Of a stretch of DNA of 64,000 bases, positions 27,719 to 36,808 are shown piece after piece (positions within the stretch are counted from its first letter, which is position 1; every line of letters begins with the position of its first letter). Location of the stretch: NCBI RefSeq assembly GCF_018613655.1, contig NZ_JAGGPW010000014.1, positions 124,001 through 188,000 on the forward strand, in the 5' to 3' direction. The DNA is from Planococcus sp. ISL-109. Lineage in GTDB: Bacteria > Bacillota > Bacilli > Bacillales_A > Planococcaceae. The notes beneath the pieces were generated by a model that had not been told where the DNA came from, searched no databases, and saw only the letters and a list, made by a program, of their open reading frames with translations. The position numbers and the translations under genes were made by a program.

Positions 27719-27902
27719 AATTATAGTTACCCCTTTTACATGAATACTAACTTCTATAGATTTCTCGGAAACCCTTTTCGGACTTGCACGAGGCATTGCG
27801 CACAAAAAACTGCCAATTCAAGCGAACTCCGAAGAAAGAGCTTGTCCTGCTCGTGAAGAACCTATACAGCGGAACATGAATACAAATTCAGGAGGAGATC
27901 AA

Positions 27903-28419
27903 ATGGGAAACTGCAAGGGAAAACAGCAGTCATTACAGGTGGCGCTTCAGGAATTGGTGCAGCTACAGCTCAGCTTTTCGCGAAAGAAGGCGCTAAACTC
28001 GTACTCGTCGACTTGAATGAAGAAAAAGGACAGGTGTTTGCAGCGGAACTACCGGATGTTTTATTCATCAAAGCGGATATTACCGACGAAGCGCAAGTCC
28101 AGAATGTCTACGCACAGGCAATGGGAAGATATGGCCAATCGATATCGTCTTCAACAATGCCGGCATCGGCAAAGTGACCCGTTCGCTCGGACTTGAATAT
28201 GCGGACCAGAACATCCGCGTCAATGCGATGTGCCCAGGGTTCATCGACACGCCGATCATTACGGAAGAAAGCAAAGACATCTTGAAAGAAATGACGCCGA
28301 TGAAACGCCTCGGCGAATCGGATGAAATGGCGAAAGCTGTCCTATCCCTCGCATCCGACGACTCCAGCTTCATGACCGGCGCGAGCCTTGTCGTCGACGG
28401 CGGCTATACGGCTCAGTAA
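27903..28419 (+). pseudogene. SDR oxidoreductase with two frameshifts and loss of its catalytic centre
   Basis: A strong AGGAGGAG site precedes ATGGGAAA, after which one base is missing; the frame then reads KTAVITGGASGIGAATAQLF. A second missing base follows GRYG, where the proper frame resumes PIDIVFNNAGIGKV. At that point about 75 codons are absent and the text continues directly as TRSLGLEYADQNIRVNAM to the normal end ASLVVDGGYTAQ. The lost segment contains the catalytic Ser, Tyr and Lys. With three independent lesions the gene cannot make an SDR. Confidence 0.9.
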
Positions 28420-28440
28420 ACGTATACCATTCTAAAATGA

Positions 28441-28487
28441 AAAAAGCCGAAATCCTGTTTTCCTAAAGGATTTCGGCTTTTTTTTTT
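28441..28487 (+). terminator. Terminator after the second SDR pseudogene
   Basis: AAAAAGCCGAAATCC and GGATTTCGGC followed by ten T residues. It also faces the IclR-ended operon on the other strand. Confidence 0.88.
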
Positions 28488-28524
28488 GTATTATAAAGCT
28501 ACTATAATTAACTTCTTAACTATC

Positions 28525-29286
28525 TTAAGCTATTTCTTGAGCAGCTTGCTTCATTTTCTTTGTTAGACCTTCAAAATCATACTCTTCTTGCCGAATGTAA
28601 GGGAACGTCACCGATAAAGTACCCAGCAAAAAATTTCCTTGAGCTAGAATAGGAACACTTATTGAAACGGCCCCTTTTACTCGCTCGCCATAGGTGATGG
28701 AATGACCTTGCTCTCGAATTTCTGTAAGCTGCTTTCTTAACTCTTCTTTGGAATTAATAGTGCGATCAGTTATCTTAGATAATTCAATCGCATCTAAATA
28801 TGACTCAATAAACTCCTGCTCTCGATAGGCTAACAATACCTTTGCTGAAGCACCTGCATACAAAGGCGCTGTATGACCTACAAATGTCAAAGCTGATAAT
28901 TCATGGCGACTCGCTAAGTTGTAAATGCATCTTCTTTGATTTCCTTCGATAATATTTAAGGAAATGTTTTCTTTCGTTTCTTCATTGAGTCTCTCCATAA
29001 TTGGAATGGCTTTTGAAAGCAAGGCATCACTCTTTTGAACCATCTGCCCTAAAAACATTAGTTCAAGACCAAGACTGTACTGTTTCGTCTTTTCATTTTT
29101 CATTAAAAACCCTTCATAAACTAGTGTATTTACAATTCGCTGTAAGCTAGAAATGGATATTCCTGTACTGCGCGATAACTCCGTTAAAGACATATAAGGT
29201 TGATCGACCTTAAATGCACGAAGCACTTGTATTACACGATGAATACTTGACATAGAATAGTTTGTTTTGAATGCTTCTTGCTCCAT
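28525..29286 (-). CDS. IclR-family transcriptional regulator
   Basis: A 253-residue IclR protein. The winged helix-turn-helix occupies about residues 13-75 (MSLTELSRSTGISISSLQRI as recognition region), and the GAF-like effector domain follows with the family hallmark APLYAGASAKVLLA and the closing SVPILAQGNFLLGTLSV. It is the last gene of the low-GC acyl-CoA operon, 28 nt after the CoA-transferase gene, so it is probably its local regulator. IclR effectors are usually the pathway's acid substrate or an intermediate. Confidence 0.9.
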   Translation of the reverse strand: MEQEAFKTNYSMSSIHRVIQVLRAFKVDQPYMSLTELSRSTGISISSLQRIVNTLVYEGFLMKNEKTKQYSLGLELMFLGQMVQKSDALLSKAIPIMERLNEETKENISLNIIEGNQRRCIYNLASRHELSALTFVGHTAPLYAGASAKVLLAYREQEFIESYLDAIELSKITDRTINSKEELRKQLTEIREQGHSITYGERVKGAVSISVPILAQGNFLLGTLSVTFPYIRQEEYDFEGLTKKMKQAAQEIA

Positions 29287-29314
29287 AGATGCACCTCTTT
29301 TAAACGTGTTATCT

Positions 29315-30499
29315 TCATATTAACTGATTTCGGACATTCAATGAAGAAACACGCTCATTACTGCTCTGTAATTCTTTAAGAATTTCTTCACTATGCTCTC
29401 CTAATGTTGGAGGGGCATAACGAGTTTTGATATTAAGTCCGCTATGTTTAAGTGGACTAGCCAATAACTTTACAGTACCATAACTACTTTCGAGCGACTC
29501 TACTCCTTCTCTGTAAGAGATTTGCTCTTGTTTCAATGCTTGTTCGATTGTGTTCACTCGCCCTACAGGAACTTTAGCTTCTGCTAATAACGATACCCAT
29601 TGTTCAGATGATTTTTTTTGAAGCTCAGTTTCAATCATCTCAGCTAATTCATTTTCATGTTTTTTTCTCTGCGCATTACTCTCAAATCTTTTATCATCAG
29701 CCCATTCAGGATGATTCAGAGCTATACATAACTTTCTATATAACCCGTCATTACCCGCACAGATCATAATCGGATAATCACCAGTTTGAAAAACTTGATA
29801 AGGAGCCACGTTATTATGTTGGTTGCCCTTTCGCTCTGAGATCATTCCAGTATTTAAGTAAGCACTCGCGACATTCGCCATACTCGCAATCTGCACATCC
29901 AATAGCGACAAATCAATTGACTGTCCCTCACCCGTAAAGTCTCTTTGTCGAATAGCTGCGACTATACTAAGTGCTACATAAACAGAAGTAATAATATCTG
30001 CAATTGGAATTCCTACTTTTGTGGCCTCTCCATCAGGTTGCCCTGTCACATCCATTAATCCGCTCATTGCCTGTATGACTGGATCAAATCCAGGCAACTC
30101 ACCAAGCGGCCCATTCTGTCCGAAGCCAGTGACCGAGCACAAAATGATTCTTGGGTTAACTTGTTTTAATTTTTTATAATCAATTCCTAGTTTTTTCATC
30201 GTACCGGATTTAAAGTTTTCTATTACCACATCGGATTTTTTTACCAATTCAAGAAATTGTTCTCTTCCTACTTCTGATTTCAAGTCGATAACAATGGATC
30301 TCTTATTTCGATTGGCACTTAAATAATAAGTGCTTTCCCCATGGAGAAACGGGCCCCAGTCCCGCATGCTGTCAGAACCACCAGGTGGTTCGACACGAAT
30401 GATGTCAGCCCCTAAATCGCCCAATGTCATGGCCCCTGCAGGAGCTGCATAAACTCTAGAAAGATCAAGTACTCTTATATCATGTAGTGGTTGAATCAT
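29315..30499 (-). CDS. Class III CoA-transferase (CaiB/BaiF family)
   Basis: A 394-residue family III CoA-transferase. It begins LHDIRVLDLSRVYAAPAGAM, shows ADIIRVEPPGGSDSMRDWGP, VVIENFKSGTMKKLGIDY, and the region GFDPVIQAMSGLMDVTGQP. D168 in GIPIADIIT is placed where the aspartyl-CoA intermediate forms in characterised members (D169 of formyl-CoA transferase). It moves CoA between a donor acyl-CoA and a carboxylic acid. In this operon it is the likely activation step for the acid imported by the neighbouring TRAP system. Confidence 0.9.
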   Translation of the reverse strand: MIQPLHDIRVLDLSRVYAAPAGAMTLGDLGADIIRVEPPGGSDSMRDWGPFLHGESTYYLSANRNKRSIVIDLKSEVGREQFLELVKKSDVVIENFKSGTMKKLGIDYKKLKQVNPRIILCSVTGFGQNGPLGELPGFDPVIQAMSGLMDVTGQPDGEATKVGIPIADIITSVYVALSIVAAIRQRDFTGEGQSIDLSLLDVQIASMANVASAYLNTGMISERKGNQHNNVAPYQVFQTGDYPIMICAGNDGLYRKLCIALNHPEWADDKRFESNAQRKKHENELAEMIETELQKKSSEQWVSLLAEAKVPVGRVNTIEQALKQEQISYREGVESLESSYGTVKLLASPLKHSGLNIKTRYAPPTLGEHSEEILKELQSSNERVSSLNVRNQLI

Positions 30500-30511
30500 A
30501 ATTTCTTCACC

Positions 30512-32467
30512 TTACCTCTCTGCAATACCTTCTTTTTTCAGCGCCGTCATTTTTGCTTCACTTCTTTTCCATCCAGTTTTTCGAATATGGTTCACTAGAA
30601 GGAGAAACAATAAACCAAACCCAACCAAATCTGTATTTCCTGAAGTATCGATAATCATCAAGCCTGATACGGCAAACAAAAGTCTTTCTATTACAGAAAC
30701 ATAATCTTTCAGATATCCTGCGATTGCAACCGCTAAAGCAGCGCCACCGATTAAGGCGATTATGCCAGCCGCTATACTCTCCCAAACTGAACCCCCATCG
30801 AATAATAATACTGGGTTAAAAAGGAAGAAGAATGGAATGATAAACCCTACTGCTCCAAGTCGAACAGATTCTATCGCCACGGCAGTTGGGTTGACCTTCG
30901 CTAACCCTGCTGCAGCGTAACTTGCTAGTGCTACCGGAGGTGTAATACTCGATAGTGCTGCGTAATAAAACGCAAACATATGAGCTGCCATTGGCGGGAC
31001 GCCCATTCTTGTTAAGATTGGGATAGAAATGGTAGCTACAATTATATAGGCAGCGGTGGCTGGAACTCCCATGCCGAGGATGATACTAATAACCATGGTC
31101 AGTACTGCCGCAATTAACACACTTTCTCCAGCTAGGTTCAATACATTATTACCAATAGTAAGCCCTATACTTGTCAGTGTGACCGTTCCGATAACAATAC
31201 CGACGATTGCTGTAGCTATACCGACATTTATAGCTCCACGGACACCTTCTTCAATTGACCTAAGAATGCTTCCTAAGCCCATTCTAGTTGAACGCCTGAT
31301 CCAAGAAGCAAGAATGGTGGATGCCAAAGCCCAAATCGCTGCGAATAAAGGTGTTACCCCAGTCATCAGCGTACCGATCAATACAATAAGCGGAATTAAA
31401 AGGTGTCCACCTTCTTTTAACACTTTCACGGCATTTGGAATATTCTCTTTCGAGATTCCTGATAATCCAAGACGCTTTGCTTCGAGATGAACTACTAGTA
31501 ACAGTACAGAGTAATATAGTACTGCTGGGATTATTGCCGCTAGCATTACCTGGGAATAAGGAACTCCCAGAAATTCGGCCATAATAAATCCTGCTGCTCC
31601 CATGATTGGGGGAGCGAGAAGACCTCCGGTGCTTGCCACCGACTCAACAGCTGCGGCAAACTTGGGTTGATACCCTGTCTTCTTCATAAGAGGAATAGTT
31701 ACAGCCCCAGTGGTCACTACATTACCGACTGCAGAACCACTCATCATACCCATAAGACCTGAACCAATTACAGCTACCTTAGCAGGTCCTCCAGCCGTTC
31801 TTCCCGCAATCGTTAACGCTAAATCATTAATAAAATCAGAAAACCCACTGTTTTTTAGAAATGCGCCAAAAATTACAAATACAAAAATATAAGTAGCTGA
31901 CACCCCAATGGCCGTACCAAATATTCCTTGTCCACCCCAAAACATCACGGAGATGATTCTTTCAACACTAAAACCGGCATGAGATAATATGCCAGGCAAA
32001 TATGGTCCAGCAAAGTTATAACCAAGAAATATTAAAGCAATAATAGTCATTGATAGCCCGGTTACTCGACGTGTCGCTTCAAACAAAAGACCAATAGCCA
32101 AAGCACCCATTACATAATCAAGCGGAATATTTACCCCATAACGTTCTCTCACGAATACATCATACGTAAACAGGAAATACCCAATGGAAATGATTGAAAG
32201 AAGAACCAGTACCATGTCTAGCTTTGAAGGCGCAGCCCTTTTCGATTTTTTAGTCCTTGGGTATAAGAGAAAGCTGAACACAAGCAAGAAACCAAGGTGC
32301 CATGCACGAAACTTGATAGCATCCATAACTCCATAACTACTCATATACAGCTGAAAAATTGTCCATACAACCGCTAACACAAGGATGATCCGAGCCCAAC
32401 TTCCTAGAAAATGACGCTGGCCTTGTTCCTGTTCTGCCAGAATGGCAGCTTGTTCCTGCTTGGTCAT
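30512..32467 (-). CDS. TRAP transporter, fused 4TM/12TM permease (TAXI type)
   Basis: A 651-residue fused DctQ-DctM membrane protein. The first five or so helices correspond to the small subunit (including ERYGVNIPLDYVMGALAIGL), the rest to the 12-TM large subunit (VIGSGLMGMMSGSAVGNVVT, STGGLLAPPIMGAAGFIMAE, GMGVPATAAYIIVATISIP, and ALSSITPPVALASYAAAGLA). It is Na+- or H+-coupled and works with the TAXI binding protein encoded 37 nt upstream. Such fused permeases import dicarboxylates or other organic acids. The start follows AGGAGGGG. Confidence 0.93.
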   Translation of the reverse strand: MTKQEQAAILAEQEQGQRHFLGSWARIILVLAVVWTIFQLYMSSYGVMDAIKFRAWHLGFLLVFSFLLYPRTKKSKRAAPSKLDMVLVLLSIISIGYFLFTYDVFVRERYGVNIPLDYVMGALAIGLLFEATRRVTGLSMTIIALIFLGYNFAGPYLPGILSHAGFSVERIISVMFWGGQGIFGTAIGVSATYIFVFVIFGAFLKNSGFSDFINDLALTIAGRTAGGPAKVAVIGSGLMGMMSGSAVGNVVTTGAVTIPLMKKTGYQPKFAAAVESVASTGGLLAPPIMGAAGFIMAEFLGVPYSQVMLAAIIPAVLYYSVLLLVVHLEAKRLGLSGISKENIPNAVKVLKEGGHLLIPLIVLIGTLMTGVTPLFAAIWALASTILASWIRRSTRMGLGSILRSIEEGVRGAINVGIATAIVGIVIGTVTLTSIGLTIGNNVLNLAGESVLIAAVLTMVISIILGMGVPATAAYIIVATISIPILTRMGVPPMAAHMFAFYYAALSSITPPVALASYAAAGLAKVNPTAVAIESVRLGAVGFIIPFFFLFNPVLLFDGGSVWESIAAGIIALIGGAALAVAIAGYLKDYVSVIERLLFAVSGLMIIDTSGNTDLVGFGLLFLLLVNHIRKTGWKRSEAKMTALKKEGIAER

Positions 32468-32504
32468 ACTACCCCTCCTACCCCTCGTTCACATTTGATT
32501 ATTC

Positions 32505-33485
32505 TTACTCCAAGACTCCAACTTCCTTATAATAACGTTCAGCTCCCGGATGCAGTGGTACATCAGCCGTTCCTTTCACTGCCTCTTCTATATTGAATTG
32601 CTGCACTACCGCATGCCCCTGCTCTAACTCTTCCAAGCTTTCCCAAAGAGATTTTGTCATTTCATAAACAGCATCTTCAGAGATATTTGCGTCAATCGCG
32701 ATAGAGCTGAACTGTCCAACTGTCCGCACCTCATCTTCTTGCCCTTCGTACGTGCCTGCTTCGATCAGATATTCAAAATTCCATGGATTCTCTTCATTGG
32801 TCATTGTTTGAATTCCTTCTTCTGTAAAACTGATCACTTTCGAATCTACTGTCGAAATCAATTCAGATGCTCCAGCAGCTGGTACGCCCGTATAAATATT
32901 GACCGCTTCTACTTGTTTATTACGCATTAAATCAACAGCTTCACCAAAACCGACATAGTTCTCATTTACAGTTTCTAAATCAACTCCATGTGACGACAGA
33001 ATAAGTTTTGATTCAAGTTCTGTCGCTGATCCTGCCGCCCCATAAACGAATGACTTTCCTGCGAGATCTTGAATAGAGTCAACTCCGGCACCATTTAACG
33101 CAATAATATGGCTAACGTTAGGATAGAGATTAGCCAAGATTCGAATATCTTCATATGCTCCATCTTCAAAACTATTTTCGCCATTATAAGCTTCCCACAT
33201 AATATTGACAGTTGAGAGTGCCATTTGGGATTCGCCTCGCTGCATCATTTTCAAATTCTCGACTGATCCATTTGAAGCTTGTGCAGAAACTGACGTTTCA
33301 CTGCCATTCGTCCAATGCGTCGCTAGCAATGCACCGAGGGGATAATACACTCCACTTGTAGTACCGGTACTAAATGTCAGTTGATCGGAACTAGCATTGG
33401 CATTCCCTTCCCCCTCGCCACTGCAAGCGCTTACAACCAAGGCCAAAATTAAAAGATTAGCTAAAAACAAATAAGATTTTTTCAT
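32505..33485 (-). CDS. TAXI-family TRAP solute-binding lipoprotein
   Basis: A 326-residue binding protein with a lipoprotein signal (lipobox VSAC, Cys about residue 21) and the TAXI signature FSTGTTSGVYYPLGALLATH. Later segments (GRGESQMALSTV-like region, LAGKSFVYGAAGSATE, HPGAERYYKE) are typical. It delivers substrate to the fused permease. Start ATG follows GAAAGGGGAG, 4 nt after the hydratase stop. The codons for the lipobox contain a near-perfect CcpA cre sequence. Confidence 0.92.
   Translation of the reverse strand: MKKSYLFLANLLILALVVSACSGEGEGNANASSDQLTFSTGTTSGVYYPLGALLATHWTNGSETSVSAQASNGSVENLKMMQRGESQMALSTVNIMWEAYNGENSFEDGAYEDIRILANLYPNVSHIIALNGAGVDSIQDLAGKSFVYGAAGSATELESKLILSSHGVDLETVNENYVGFGEAVDLMRNKQVEAVNIYTGVPAAGASELISTVDSKVISFTEEGIQTMTNEENPWNFEYLIEAGTYEGQEDEVRTVGQFSSIAIDANISEDAVYEMTKSLWESLEELEQGHAVVQQFNIEEAVKGTADVPLHPGAERYYKEVGVLE
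33422..33435. promoter_or_regulatory. Candidate CcpA cre site inside the TAXI gene
   Basis: TGCAAGCGCTTACA is a near-palindromic match to the cre consensus (TGNAANCGNNNNCA) about 50 nt into the coding sequence. It could act as a roadblock for carbon catabolite repression, or could be chance from the lipobox codons. Confidence 0.4.
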
Positions 33486-33489
33486 TTGT

Positions 33490-34305
33490 TTACTCCCCTT
33501 TCCCGAAAACCGGAATTCTTTTGTCCATGACGGCTTGCACACCTTCTGCATGATCTTCCTCTTCCATGACAATCGCCATTTTTGAAGAAATATAATCCAG
33601 TGAAGAACGTAAATTCATATCTGCACTCTGATTGACTGCCCGTTTGATGAATTGAATAGCTAATTGCGGACCTCCCGCTAATTTTTCGGCATAGTCCTGA
33701 ACCGCTTGATCTAACTCTTCATCCGGGATTACAAACGTAACCATTCCTCGTTCTAAAGCTTCTTGGGCCGAAATAGCTTCTCCTGTCCATAACATATGCA
33801 AAGCCATATCACGGTTCATCAGTCTTGGGAGAAAATAAGCTCCACCATCTCCAGGCACTAGTCCTACTTTTATATAGCTTTCGGAAAGCTTTGCTGATTC
33901 AGCAGTAAAGCGAATATCACACATCAAAGCCATATCCAATCCAGCACCAAATGCCGCGCCGTGAATTTTCGCAATCACCGGCTTATCAATTTCTTCAAGG
34001 AGCAATGGAATTCGCTGCACTTTTTTCCATAAAGAATTTTTTCTTTTAACGCCTTTAGAAATATTATCCTCATCAGATTTATAAAATCCTCGGCCAGCCA
34101 TCATTTCCTTTATGTCTCCACCGGAACAGAAACCTTTGCCAGCTCCTTGAACGATAAGAACAGCAATTTCATTGGAGTCTCTCACTTGTTCAAGCGAATC
34201 AATCCAAAGGTCCAGCATTTCCCCACTAAAAGCATTCAGTGATTCAGGTCGGTTCAAGGTAATTGTTGCAATATTGTCGTTTACTTCAAATAGTAAATCC
34301 GGCAT
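33490..34305 (-). CDS. Enoyl-CoA hydratase/isomerase family protein
   Basis: A 271-residue crotonase. NRPESLNAF opens the fold, CSGGDIKEM and KIHGAAFGAGLDMALMCDIR give the oxyanion-hole segment, and GLVPGDGGAYFLPRL is the second active-site region, with Asp rather than Glu in the usual acid position of that loop. It would hydrate the enoyl-CoA made by the dehydrogenases. It overlaps the upstream dehydrogenase gene by 20 nt. Confidence 0.9.
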   Translation of the reverse strand: MPDLLFEVNDNIATITLNRPESLNAFSGEMLDLWIDSLEQVRDSNEIAVLIVQGAGKGFCSGGDIKEMMAGRGFYKSDEDNISKGVKRKNSLWKKVQRIPLLLEEIDKPVIAKIHGAAFGAGLDMALMCDIRFTAESAKLSESYIKVGLVPGDGGAYFLPRLMNRDMALHMLWTGEAISAQEALERGMVTFVIPDEELDQAVQDYAEKLAGGPQLAIQFIKRAVNQSADMNLRSSLDYISSKMAIVMEEEDHAEGVQAVMDKRIPVFGKGE

Positions 34306-35335
34306 GTACTCGATCTCCCTTCACGTGAGTGATTTGCTCCCAAATATCATGATCTTCTGCCATATAAAGTTCCGCCAAACGGTTTGTCCAATAGGTCTCA
34401 TTCCCCGCTTCATCTCGCCAAGCCCAGAGACGGCGTGTAAAGTGGTGCAATTCATGTTCATAGGTCATGCCAATACCTGCGTGGAGCTGATGAGCCGCTT
34501 TGGCTACCGTATTCGCCTGTTTTGACAATTCCGTTTTCATCATTGCGACATACTGAGGAAAATAAGGCTTTTCGTAAGAGGCAGCAACAACTTGCAAAGT
34601 GGAATATGCAGCAGCGTATTCTCCGGCCATGGACGTCAAATGATGTTGAATTGCTTGGAACTTGTGAAGCGGCCGGCCGAATTGTTTACGCTCTTTTGAA
34701 TAAAAGACAGATAAGTTTAAAACTGCCTCCATAGCTCCAGTCATCTGTGCTGACTTTCCGGCAGCGGTTTCAAGTAAATCTTTCTCTTTCATTTCCTCAT
34801 AGCTTTCAGGGAGCGATATCCAGTTTAAAGCAGCATTTATGTTCACTGAATCTCGGGGCTCTGCAGCTAAGTTCTCGTGGTGCTTCACGTCCGCTTCAGA
34901 CAGGTCGAGAAGTGCGAGTGCAGCTGTTTCACCTTCTTTTTTGATTACAACTACTTGCTCTACGTACCGGGCAAATGGAATACGTTCAATTCGTTCAAGT
35001 TCAGCTTCACCAATAAAGTGAATGACTCGCTTTTTATCCCCAAATTCCATTCCCTGAGAAGCTAACACTGCGTTGGCTGATAAAACTTCCAGCAGTGGAA
35101 CCGGTGCGGCATACTTCCCCATCAAATACAAAACGCCAAGCACATCTTCAAAATCCCCGCCCACACCGCCTTGCTCTTCAGAAATCCCTAGCAAGGTCAA
35201 TCCGGCTTCTTCACATGTATCCCATAACGAACTTGCCCAATCCCCCTCCTCGAAAGACTCACGTATTTCCTTAGTGGAAAGGTTTCTCAAAATTTTTTCG
35301 GTAGAATCCATAATAAACTCTTTCATTTCGCTCAT
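34286..35335 (-). CDS. Acyl-CoA dehydrogenase-like subunit (short)
   Basis: A 349-residue acyl-CoA dehydrogenase homologue. The N-terminal helical domain (EEAGLTLLGISEEQGGVGGD) and C-terminal helices (YSKERKQFGRPLHKFQAIQH; QLHAGIGMTYEHELHHFTRR) are clear, while the middle beta domain is short and lacks the usual FAD-contact WITNA-type text. This is the pattern of the alpha-type subunit in heteromeric dehydrogenases such as the actinobacterial steroid FadE pairs. Its start overlaps the stop of the next dehydrogenase by 4 nt, supporting a complex. Confidence 0.85.
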   Translation of the reverse strand: MSEMKEFIMDSTEKILRNLSTKEIRESFEEGDWASSLWDTCEEAGLTLLGISEEQGGVGGDFEDVLGVLYLMGKYAAPVPLLEVLSANAVLASQGMEFGDKKRVIHFIGEAELERIERIPFARYVEQVVVIKKEGETAALALLDLSEADVKHHENLAAEPRDSVNINAALNWISLPESYEEMKEKDLLETAAGKSAQMTGAMEAVLNLSVFYSKERKQFGRPLHKFQAIQHHLTSMAGEYAAAYSTLQVVAASYEKPYFPQYVAMMKTELSKQANTVAKAAHQLHAGIGMTYEHELHHFTRRLWAWRDEAGNETYWTNRLAELYMAEDHDIWEQITHVKGDRVHAGFTI

Positions 35336-36486
35336 GCCGATACAACTCCCTTCGCTACAATGCCTCTAAGAATTTCAGTAGTTCCACCTCGGAGGGTAAA
35401 TCCAGGCCCATGCAAAATGGATTCTGCCAAAAGTCGAGAGTATGTTACTTCAGCTTCTTTATCTGGCATCGTCGGAATTAGCAATCTTACTACTTCCGCG
35501 ACATATTGCTCGAATTCATTCCCCAAATCTTTAACGAGTGCAGCTGCAAGGTTTACATCCTTACCTTCTTGAAGAAGGTTTGCAATTCCAATGGACAGAT
35601 TCCGCAATGACCACATCCTAGCAACAAGACCGGCTATTATGGCAAGCCCGCTATGATCTTTGTTTTCTTTTAAAATCTTTATCGCTTCCTCAAGAAGTGG
35701 ATAGGTGCTGAGAATTCGCTCTGGACCGCTCCGCTCGAAGGCTAATTCTGTCATCCCTTGAGCCCACCCATTTCCAACTTCACCTACTATGCGATTATCC
35801 GGAACAAATACATTTTCAAGAAATACTTCGTTGAAATGATGTTCTCCGGTGAGGAATTGGATAGGTCGGATGGTGACTCCATCTGACTTTAAATCAATAA
35901 TCAACTGACTCATACCTGCATGTTTTTTTTCTTCTTGCCGGGGGCTCGTTCTGCATAATGTAATCATGTAATGAGAATGGTGAGCACCTGAAGTCCAGGT
36001 TTTCATTCCGTTCACAAGCCATCCACCATTCACTTTTTCTGCAGTTGTTTGCAAAGATCCGAGATCCGAACCGGAGTTTGGTTCTGAAAGCCCAATCGAG
36101 AAGAAACATTCGCCTTTTGCGATTTGTGGTATAAAGAAGTTTTTTTGTTCCTCTGTTCCAAACTTCAATAGAAGCGGTCCTGATTGGCGGTCTGCAAACC
36201 AATGGGATGCGACAGGAGCACCGACTGCCAATAATTCTTCGGTAATGATGTAACGGTATATATAAGACTTGTCCTGCCCCCCGTATTCTTTAGGGAATGT
36301 AATTCCAACCCATCCTTTTTCACCAAGTAAGCTTGAAAATTCTGAGCTGTAACCACTTAGCCACGAGTCTGCATGAGTTTTAAAAGTTCCTTTTTCTCTT
36401 TCTTCATGAAGAAATGCTCGCACTTCTTTTCGAAACTGATTTTCTTCCTCGTTAAATTCATACGCTGGAAGTTGAAGCTGCCTCAT
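35332..36486 (-). CDS. Acyl-CoA dehydrogenase (full-length partner)
   Basis: A 384-residue acyl-CoA dehydrogenase. It has KGWVGITFPKEYGGQ, the FAD/substrate loop CFFSIGLSEPNSGSDLGS, WLVNGMKTWTSGAHHSHY, and ends GFTLRGGTTEILRGIVAKGV. The classical MCAD catalytic Glu position near the C-terminus is not Glu (LRGG); an acidic residue in the ELAFERSGPER helix is the likely base, as in isovaleryl-type enzymes. The start is the ATG 8 nt after AAAAGGAG rather than the GTG 3 codons earlier. First gene of the operon. Confidence 0.9.
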   Translation of the reverse strand: MRQLQLPAYEFNEEENQFRKEVRAFLHEEREKGTFKTHADSWLSGYSSEFSSLLGEKGWVGITFPKEYGGQDKSYIYRYIITEELLAVGAPVASHWFADRQSGPLLLKFGTEEQKNFFIPQIAKGECFFSIGLSEPNSGSDLGSLQTTAEKVNGGWLVNGMKTWTSGAHHSHYMITLCRTSPRQEEKKHAGMSQLIIDLKSDGVTIRPIQFLTGEHHFNEVFLENVFVPDNRIVGEVGNGWAQGMTELAFERSGPERILSTYPLLEEAIKILKENKDHSGLAIIAGLVARMWSLRNLSIGIANLLQEGKDVNLAAALVKDLGNEFEQYVAEVVRLLIPTMPDKEAEVTYSRLLAESILHGPGFTLRGGTTEILRGIVAKGVVSA

Positions 36487-36545
36487 CTTACCCACTCCTT
36501 TTACCGATATAGCGTAACGGTTATTGTCAAAAGATAACTAACGAC

Positions 36546-36574
36546 AGAATATATCGAAAATTCAGAGTTGTCAA
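36546..36574 (-). promoter_or_regulatory. Promoter of the acyl-CoA/TRAP operon
   Basis: TTGACA, a 17-bp spacer and TATTCT lie about 60 bp before the first dehydrogenase. A second TTTTGACAA lies about 15 bp before the start's ribosome site; two such repeats could mark IclR binding, but that is a guess. Confidence 0.55.
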
Positions 36575-36660
36575 ACACACTTTAAACAAATATGTTGTTT
36601 TTTCCAGAAGAAAAGGAAGTTAAAAGACAAACTTATTGCTTCGAAAAATTTTCTAGTAAA

Positions 36661-36712
36661 ACAAAAAGAGAAAGAAACCCTTGATGGTGCAAAGGTTTCT
36701 TTCTCTTTTTGT
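36661..36712. terminator. Strong terminator upstream of the operon
   Basis: ACAAAAAGAGAAAGAAACC pairs perfectly with its complement around 14 nt. It separates the low-GC operon from the small membrane genes. Confidence 0.85.
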
Positions 36713-36808
36713 GTAGAATCAAATAACATTTGATTTTACAGTTAAAAATATTTATTTTTATTTAGTTTTTTTGAATATACTTTTTTGATGCCCACCAAAT
36801 GCAACCGC

